Assembly: GCA_021782055.1 (NCBI GenBank)
Contig: JAJXVP010000015.1
Span: 1 to 31,701, forward strand
DNA from: a bacterium
GTDB taxonomy: Bacteria > Spirochaetota > Spirochaetia > JABEVK01
Length of the DNA stretch: 31,701 bases
Direction of reading: 5' to 3'
Shown here: one piece after another, positions 26,418-31,701 of the stretch
How positions within the stretch are numbered: position 1 is the first letter of the stretch
Layout: each line of letters opens with the position of its first letter
Program-made: the position numbers and the translations under genes
The notes under the pieces: model-generated
Told to the model about the DNA's origin: nothing
The model's input: only the letters and a program-made list of their open reading frames with translations
Database searches by the model: none

Positions 26418-27947
26418 TTATTGCGTCGTCCACTGATAGTCGACACTGATATAGACATCGTTATAGGGGGTATACACGCCGATACGGTCCACGCTGGTAT
26501 CGAGGGTGACCGCTGTCTGGCCTGCTTTTTTGATCCATGCCCAGGCTAGGTCGGCTCCCACTTTGAGGTGAAAAGAATCGACAGGCATTAGGTCCAGCTC
26601 GGGTTTAAGGACCAACGAGGCGTACCGGGTTTCTAGGGTTGAGTCATAGCCAAAGGGAACGGTAAAGACCCCGCTGACCGAGGGGGTAATAGTGTCAGAA
26701 GCGAAGGGGAATTTCAGCTTAAAGGTGAGGCCCTGAAGCCAGGCTTCTGTATAATCCCCCAGGGTTTGTGTTAATTGCCGGTAGGTCATGGTCTGCATGT
26801 AGGCTTCGTTGGTGAGCTGGGTAAGGCTTAGCGGGGAGGCGTAATCCGACTGGGTGGTTTGATCATAACCGGGAATCCACGACCCTATATACTGCAAGTT
26901 GGTATAAAAATTGTTGTGGTAGCCCCAGTTGAAGTCCATTCCCAACGTCCAGGCCAGCCGGTTTCTTCGAATTTGGTCCGAAGTGTCTGAGGGGTTTTCT
27001 GTGAGGTCAAAACCGCCTTCTCCCCAAAGGCCCAGGGGGCCCACGGTAGTTTTGGCGTCGACGCCAAAGCGGTGAATCCGTTTATAGACAAGAGTGACTT
27101 GTTGGGGAACCCAAAGGGTGGTGGAACTTGGCCCTGGAATGCTCTTCATCGTTACTTCGGGGGTTCCATACGGGTCGATATCGTAAATGTAGCTGAGCCC
27201 CAGATCCACCGCCGAGTAGAAGTTGAGTCTGGCCCCGACGACCGCAGAATTGGGGTCATTGGGGGCAAAGACGGCGTTTGCTTGCGGGCTGTAGTTTGAA
27301 TAGTAGCTGCCCAAAGGGGAGCTAGTTAGCTCAGCCGCCGTGGTGTCGAGCCCTGCTTGGGTATTGGCGGTAAAGTCGACAGGAAAACGGCTGGGACTTT
27401 GATACGGTGAAACCACACCTTCGACCGAGAGCCATTTCGCGGGAAACCACCGCACATCCGCCGCTAAAAGGGGGATCTTTGGGGCGTCCATCGAAACAGC
27501 GTAGTCGCGTGCGTTCAGACCGTCCGAGGGGTTAAATTTGTCGGCGACCCCCCAGTTGAAGACCTGAAAGCCTAAGTTTACCAAGAATTGCCCTGGGGTC
27601 CACGAAAGGTAAGTTTCACCAAGCTCGAACTGGGACAGTGAGGTCCAAGTTTGAGGACTGGCAAAAGTTTTCACGGTCCCATTGGCCACAAATTTGAGGT
27701 GGCCTGTTTTATAGGTAAAACCTAGAGCGTTGTCCATTTCGGGTTCCAAGGCAGGACTGGCGTAAGACCAATTATCTGCCCACAACGGTTGGTGGTAGAT
27801 AACGCTATGGTCACCGCTAACCGAAAGCGGTGATGGGGCAGAGGCTGAAGTTGTCGCCAAATCGCTTCCGAATTCCGAGCTGAGGTCTTGGGCCATACCA
27901 AGGCTAGTGCTGGCCAGCAGAGCGGCCGCTAAAAGCAAAGAACGCAC
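26418..27947 (-). CDS. Predicted outer-membrane beta-barrel protein of the RND operon (DUF1302-like)
   Basis: A 509-residue exported protein with a signal peptide (about 1-20, cleavage near GMAQ-D). It is rich in alternating aromatic beta strands. The segment YLSWTPGQFLVNLG with FNWGVADKFNPSDGLNARDY (about residues 112-148) recalls the W-G and N-P-x-D motifs of DUF1302-type and related barrel proteins. The C-terminus ends VYISVDYQWTTQ, near the usual aromatic outer-membrane signature. It sits 11 bp downstream of the LolA-like gene and 10 bp upstream of the RND transporter gene, so all three are probably made together and may form one envelope export path. The exact family is not certain. Confidence 0.75.
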   Translation of the reverse strand: MRSLLLAAALLASTSLGMAQDLSSEFGSDLATTSASAPSPLSVSGDHSVIYHQPLWADNWSYASPALEPEMDNALGFTYKTGHLKFVANGTVKTFASPQTWTSLSQFELGETYLSWTPGQFLVNLGFQVFNWGVADKFNPSDGLNARDYAVSMDAPKIPLLAADVRWFPAKWLSVEGVVSPYQSPSRFPVDFTANTQAGLDTTAAELTSSPLGSYYSNYSPQANAVFAPNDPNSAVVGARLNFYSAVDLGLSYIYDIDPYGTPEVTMKSIPGPSSTTLWVPQQVTLVYKRIHRFGVDAKTTVGPLGLWGEGGFDLTENPSDTSDQIRRNRLAWTLGMDFNWGYHNNFYTNLQYIGSWIPGYDQTTQSDYASPLSLTQLTNEAYMQTMTYRQLTQTLGDYTEAWLQGLTFKLKFPFASDTITPSVSGVFTVPFGYDSTLETRYASLVLKPELDLMPVDSFHLKVGADLAWAWIKKAGQTAVTLDTSVDRIGVYTPYNDVYISVDYQWTTQ

Positions 27948-27958
27948 GCTGGGCCTCC

Positions 27959-28741
27959 TTATTCTTCTAAGCCTTTGACCGAGAAGAGGCTTGCCGAAAC
28001 TCCTTGATTGACTTTTAAATCACCGATGACGAGGAGGGTCTTGGAATGGCCCCGATGGTTGATCACCAACGTTTCGGTGGGGATCAAAACTCCGTCGATA
28101 TCCTTGACCTTTCCAAACTTGATGGTTTTCCAGAGTCCGCCATCGTCTTTCGAAAAGACATCAATCCGATAGATAAAATGGTTGTCATCGTTGACCCAGG
28201 CGATCGACTTGGCATAGGGGCACTCCCCGGATTTTGCTTTCATGACGATCTTCGAAAACGTCATGCCAGGGTAGTCTGGTAACGTTGCACCATCTTCAAG
28301 AAAGGTATACCTGTCATCACCATAATAACGGGCTTCCAAGTCATAGTAAAAGAAATCGGAATTGACGAACTTTCCCGACTTATCGCTCGACGCGATCTTA
28401 CGAGTCTTACCCAAGGCCGGCAGGTAGAGCCTCTGGTCCGTGGGTTCCCCTTCATGGCTCACCGTTAAAAACTTGGTACCAGCAACATCTGCCGGTTGCA
28501 AAAACTTGGTGAGTGCTTCTTTCGAGTCAGAGGTTTCCTTGGTCCACATTTCGAGCTTGCGGACTTTTTTATTGCCGTCCTGGTCGACGATCACCATCGT
28601 GGCGACCGCAAAGGTGTCATGCGCCTTTTTTAGTTGAAAGTACGCCTTGGCGATACTGTCCCCTTGTTGATCGGCGAGTACGGGGCTGGCGGCAACCCAG
28701 CCCACTAAGGCCACACTGGCCAAACGAAGAAAAGCTTTCAT
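27959..28741 (-). CDS. LolA-like periplasmic protein (outer membrane lipoprotein-sorting family)
   Basis: A 260-residue exported protein with signal peptide cleavage near VLA-D (about residue 23). The mature part matches the LolA-like (PF17131-type) fold. It has repeated beta strands such as MVIVDQDGNKKVRKLEMWTK, FLTVSHEGEPTDQRLYLPALGKTRKI, and SDFFYYDLEARY, a hallmark of the family. Unlike true LolA it is linked to an MMPL transporter and a barrel protein, so it probably shuttles a hydrophobic ligand rather than lipoproteins. It is the first gene of the operon. A promoter with a perfect TTGACA and a long dyad lies upstream, and the SD is GGAGG, 5 bases before the ATG. Confidence 0.88.
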   Translation of the reverse strand: MKAFLRLASVALVGWVAASPVLADQQGDSIAKAYFQLKKAHDTFAVATMVIVDQDGNKKVRKLEMWTKETSDSKEALTKFLQPADVAGTKFLTVSHEGEPTDQRLYLPALGKTRKIASSDKSGKFVNSDFFYYDLEARYYGDDRYTFLEDGATLPDYPGMTFSKIVMKAKSGECPYAKSIAWVNDDNHFIYRIDVFSKDDGGLWKTIKFGKVKDIDGVLIPTETLVINHRGHSKTLLVIGDLKVNQGVSASLFSVKGLEE

Positions 28742-28760
28742 AAATCCTCCATTACGATGA

Positions 28761-28799
28761 CCGTTTTAGAATATAGTCATTAGTCATAATATGAAACGG
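28761..28799. promoter_or_regulatory. Imperfect 39-bp dyad in the LolA/barrel/RND operon promoter
   Basis: CCGTTT (28761-28766) mirrors AAACGG (28794-28799). The inner arms also share several matched positions, giving about 11 of the outer 14 positions paired. Its centre is a direct repeat TAGTCAT-TAGTCAT (28774-28787). It covers the -10 region and the predicted transcript start, as an operator would. No regulator gene is adjacent. Confidence 0.5.
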
Positions 28800-28816
28800 C
28801 CTGCGAATTTTGTCAA
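28788..28816 (-). promoter_or_regulatory. Promoter of the LolA/barrel/RND operon
   Basis: On the minus strand, TTGACA (28816-28811) is followed after 17 bp by CATATT (28793-28788, 4 of 6). A better -10 match, TATTAT, lies two bases further on (28791-28786) with a 19-bp spacer. The -35 is perfect and the exact -10 is uncertain. It overlaps the dyad at 28761-28799. Confidence 0.55.
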
Positions 28817-28839
28817 GTAAGGTCCGGCCTATGGTTGCC

Positions 28840-28868
28840 TTGACAACCCCCAACCGAAGTGGTAGAGG
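28840..28868 (+). promoter_or_regulatory. Possible promoter of the peptidase-propeller-barrel gene
   Basis: A perfect TTGACA (28840-28845) and a 17-bp spacer lead to TAGAGG (3 of 6). The -10 is weak, so the call is tentative. The downstream ATG at 28910 has SD AAGGA, 7 bases before it. Its -35 lies 24 bp from that of the divergent RND operon. Confidence 0.3.
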
Positions 28869-28909
28869 TTTTGATTGTTAAAAGCTTGTCTCAGTATGTA
28901 AGGAAGTAA

Positions 28910-31672
28910 ATGGTGAAGAAAGTTTTCTTAACGGTCCTTTTGTCGTTGATTGTTTTGTCCGCCCTGTCGGCCGAGCCCGCCTGGCGTGAAATCTCTACCA
29001 AGCACTTTACCTTTATTTATCAGCCCGAAGGTAAAACGGCGGCGTTAAAATTAGCCTCGTTTGCCGAGGAGGTTTACCAACAGGTGACCGGGTACTTTGG
29101 CTACCGACCAAAGCACGTTCTGGCCGTGGTCCGTACCACCTCGGACTTTGCCAACGGCTTTTTTGCCTTTGGGCCGCGTCGGCTCAATCTGTTTGTCGCC
29201 CCGCCGACCACCACACTGATTTCGGCGTATTCCTCAGACTACCTACGCAACCTTTTGGTGCATGAGTTCACCCATTTTGTGCACCTTTCGCAACCTCAAG
29301 GGGTAGGGGCCTGGCGCTGGCTTTTGGGACCAGATGCTCCCGCGTATAACGAGTTATTTCTCCCTGGTTGGGCTGTCGAGGGGATCACCACCAATACCGA
29401 AGGGATGTTTGCCTCGGGGGGTCGAGCCCGAAACCCCTTTTTTGAAATGGAGTATAAGGCCCCGTTGTTGGAACATCATATGTGGACCTACGACCAAGCG
29501 GCCTACGGGAGCCTTTTGCACCCCTATGATCGTTGGTACCCTTCGGGCTTCATGATGGTCGATTACCTGAGGGAACACTGGGGCGAAAAAGCCTTTAACT
29601 CCATTTACCTCAAAGATGTCAACGACCCCTGGGCGATCTTTTGGGGGTACAACCGAGCTCTCGAAGCTTACACTCACCTCAGCTGTACAGCTTTTTTTCA
29701 GGCTGCCCAAAAATTTATGCTCAAAAAGTTTGCTTCTGATGCCACCTTTACCCCGGGTAGTTTGGTATCCCCAGCCGGGCAAGGGGACTGGTACCTCCCA
29801 TACACCACCGCTCGTGGTTTTGTGGGGTATGCGGTACCCGAAGCCAGTGCACCTGGCTTGTACCTTGAAAACCTACAGGGCCAGCCCCCCCAGCTTTTAT
29901 TGCCTGTCACCCTGTCAGACCCTTATTCCTTTGGGGTGAGTGCCGATGGCAAGACGTTTTTGGTTTCAAGCCCAATAACGACCAATCAAACCAGTGAACC
30001 AGAAGCCGATACCTCTAAGTTTACTCTATGGCTGGCCCACAACGGGGGCCTCAAGCGGCTATCCCCGGCGACGGGATTGTATTCCCCCCAGCTTTCGCCC
30101 GATGGGCAAACCTGGTGGGCATTCCAACGCCGGGGCACTCAGCAAGTTCTGGTCAAAGGCGACCTTTCTGGCCACTTCAAGGTCATCTACCAAGCCAAAA
30201 ACCATCTTTTGCAAACCCTGGCGGTGTCACCCGACGGTCAATCCCTCGTGTTTGTCGACAACCTAAGGGGGCAACAGGGACTAACCATCACCGACGCCAA
30301 GGGAAAGGTCAAAGAACACCTGAATACCGGTGCCGCCTTGTACTTTCCCCGTTGGGTCAGCCCGACCCAGCTCACAGTTTCAACCGATCAAGCGGGTCGT
30401 CTTGACCTGTGGTTGGTTGACGTTCCGCACCATACCTGGCAGAGGCTACCCCGTGACCCGGTGGGTGATGCCTCAGGAATCTTGGTTAACAATAGCCTGC
30501 TGTATCAAACCTATACCTGGCAGGGCTGGGCGCTTAAGCAGTACAAGAACCTTAGCTTACCCGCCAGCCAGCCACTTCCCCTGGTTGCCGACCAGCCCAG
30601 TCCTCCACCGGTCAAGGCTTCCCCTGTGCTGGAATCCCACCCCTGGTGTGACCTTCCCCTTCCCTACTTGTGGATCCCGTTTCCTTTTCCGTCAGTGACA
30701 GCCTCGGGTCAAACCTGGACCGTGGGGGCGGGAGCCCTTTTGGAGGGTACATCGCCGCTCGAAACGCAATCGTGGCAGTTAATAGGTCTGTATGTTCCAC
30801 AACAGAACCAGTTGGTGGCAGGAAACTTTACCTATTCGTGGCGGGCGCCCGGCTGGCAGGGGACCGTGTCAACAAGCCGTACCCTTTTGCAACCCACTAC
30901 CAACGAAATGTTTGACGCCGCCGATCTGGTGGCCTCGGTACCCTGGGGCGAGTGGGATTCTCCTCAACTGCTTAACCGCTCAACCCTTCAGGCGGCCGTG
31001 GTGACGACGAGTGATCACACCTCAACTTGGGCGACCAATAACGTGCTCACCCAAGCGGCGTTCCAATGGGGTCAAGCCAACCCCAATGCCGCCATCAACC
31101 AACCCTACGGATCCTGGGGCTGGTCCGAAAGAGCTGTTGCGCAGTGGACGTTGCCCGTTTGGAGTCAAAACATTCTCAAAACCGATGTTTTCAATACTCT
31201 TCAGGCGGGAGTCCCCGTCGGCCCCATGCTTTTTCTGGGGCGTTTGAAAACAACCGTCGATAGCCTGGGTTCGTTGATTTTGATGACCCCGTCGTACTCG
31301 CCCTCGCCCCTCAACACCCAGGGAACCGCCAGTGACTGGAGAACTGACGCCCAGCTCGAAATAACTTGGCCTTTTGGTTTTGCTGACCTCAACCTGCTGG
31401 GGTTAGGGGTCCCCCTTCAAGGCTTGAGTGCCTGGGCCGATGCCGGTGCCCAGGGCCAGTGGCAAGCCTCGCCATCCTTTGACCAAGGACTGACGTATGG
31501 TGTTGAGTTCAATACCGTGCTGATCATTGGTCAGATTCACCTCCCCTTCACGGTGGGGGTAGCCGCCCAGGCCGAAAGTGGAGTGGGGGGCTTTCTTAAC
31601 CCCCAAGTTTACGTGGGCGTTACCCCCGATTCTTTCGTTGCGGGTCTAGCCCCTGCTCCGCGCGCACACTGA
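28910..31672 (+). CDS. Exported HExxH metallopeptidase fused to TolB-like propeller and probable outer-membrane barrel
   Basis: A 920-residue exported protein (signal peptide about 1-21). The N-terminal third is a gluzincin-type peptidase. Its zinc motif is HEFTH (118-122), and a likely third ligand is Glu157 in GWAVEG, the arrangement seen in MA-clan peptidases. Residues about 285-560 read as TolB/WD40-like propeller blades (LSDPYSFGVSADGKTFLVSS, LYSPQLSPDGQTWWAFQ, LAVSPDGQSLVFVD, ALYFPRWVSPTQLTVSTDQ). The last 300 or so residues are strands rich in Trp, Gly and Ser, ending with segments like those of Omp85-type barrels (DAQLEITWPF, LSAWADAGAQGQW, LTYGVEFNTV). It is therefore probably anchored in the outer membrane with a protease domain. 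It is divergent from the RND operon. Domain borders are estimates. Confidence 0.8.
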   Translation: MVKKVFLTVLLSLIVLSALSAEPAWREISTKHFTFIYQPEGKTAALKLASFAEEVYQQVTGYFGYRPKHVLAVVRTTSDFANGFFAFGPRRLNLFVAPPTTTLISAYSSDYLRNLLVHEFTHFVHLSQPQGVGAWRWLLGPDAPAYNELFLPGWAVEGITTNTEGMFASGGRARNPFFEMEYKAPLLEHHMWTYDQAAYGSLLHPYDRWYPSGFMMVDYLREHWGEKAFNSIYLKDVNDPWAIFWGYNRALEAYTHLSCTAFFQAAQKFMLKKFASDATFTPGSLVSPAGQGDWYLPYTTARGFVGYAVPEASAPGLYLENLQGQPPQLLLPVTLSDPYSFGVSADGKTFLVSSPITTNQTSEPEADTSKFTLWLAHNGGLKRLSPATGLYSPQLSPDGQTWWAFQRRGTQQVLVKGDLSGHFKVIYQAKNHLLQTLAVSPDGQSLVFVDNLRGQQGLTITDAKGKVKEHLNTGAALYFPRWVSPTQLTVSTDQAGRLDLWLVDVPHHTWQRLPRDPVGDASGILVNNSLLYQTYTWQGWALKQYKNLSLPASQPLPLVADQPSPPPVKASPVLESHPWCDLPLPYLWIPFPFPSVTASGQTWTVGAGALLEGTSPLETQSWQLIGLYVPQQNQLVAGNFTYSWRAPGWQGTVSTSRTLLQPTTNEMFDAADLVASVPWGEWDSPQLLNRSTLQAAVVTTSDHTSTWATNNVLTQAAFQWGQANPNAAINQPYGSWGWSERAVAQWTLPVWSQNILKTDVFNTLQAGVPVGPMLFLGRLKTTVDSLGSLILMTPSYSPSPLNTQGTASDWRTDAQLEITWPFGFADLNLLGLGVPLQGLSAWADAGAQGQWQASPSFDQGLTYGVEFNTVLIIGQIHLPFTVGVAAQAESGVGGFLNPQVYVGVTPDSFVAGLAPAPRAH

Positions 31673-31701
31673 GCCTACCAGGACGAAACAGTTGACGACT
31701 G

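Noticed and set aside
26408..26458. RND transporter start at ATG 26458
   Set aside because: It would overlap the barrel gene and add polar residues. The GTG at 26407 has a good SD placed right after the barrel gene stop.

Overview
This is about 31.7 kb of ordinary-looking bacterial chromosome with roughly balanced base composition by eye. Genes are densely packed with many 4-bp overlaps. I see no mobile element, prophage, CRISPR array, rRNA or tRNA. The cell is clearly diderm: the window encodes lipoproteins, outer-membrane barrel candidates, a LolA-like periplasmic protein and a LysM lipoprotein. Membrane-bound class III adenylyl cyclases with a 7TM-DISM-like sensor half, a LysM lipoprotein next to a FecR-like protein, and an MMPL/LolA-like/barrel trio together suggest a free-living spirochaete. 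That assignment is an inference and is not proven by any marker gene here.

Layout. Positions 1-6297: the 3' part of a bacteriohemerythrin; convergent with it, a ThrH-type HAD phosphatase; divergent from thrH, a three-PAS histidine kinase, followed by a small unknown protein with a faint GIY-YIG look and then ftsK. Positions 6303-10495 (minus strand): two paralogous lipoprotein/7TM/class III cyclase genes. The promoter-distal one is intact. The promoter-proximal one is broken by a single in-frame amber codon exactly where the intact copy has tryptophan. Positions 10594-15656: an FGGY sugar kinase translationally coupled to full-length cobalamin-dependent methionine synthase (metH). The dtd gene (D-aminoacyl-tRNA deacylase) converges on metH and overlaps it. 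Positions 16200-17266: an lrgA/lrgB-like pair with a structured leader.

Positions 17310-22236 (minus strand): a tight run of five genes, FecR-like exported protein, DedA membrane protein, orphan sensor kinase, SrkA-like stress kinase and pirin. It looks like an envelope or oxidative stress unit. Positions 22326-23747: a LysM lipoprotein ending in a strong terminator. Positions 23819-28741 (minus strand): a three-gene operon of LolA-like periplasmic protein, outer-membrane barrel candidate and MMPL-type RND transporter, probably moving a lipid or hydrophobic compound through the envelope. A symmetrical element sits in its promoter. Divergent from it, positions 28910-31672 encode an unusual exported protein that joins an HExxH metallopeptidase domain, a TolB-like propeller and a probable outer-membrane barrel.

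The observations most worth checking are the amber-interrupted cyclase, the protease-propeller-barrel fusion beside the RND trio with its dyad promoter, the structured lrgAB leader, the possible leaderless histidine kinase mRNA, and the degenerate GIY-YIG-like protein.
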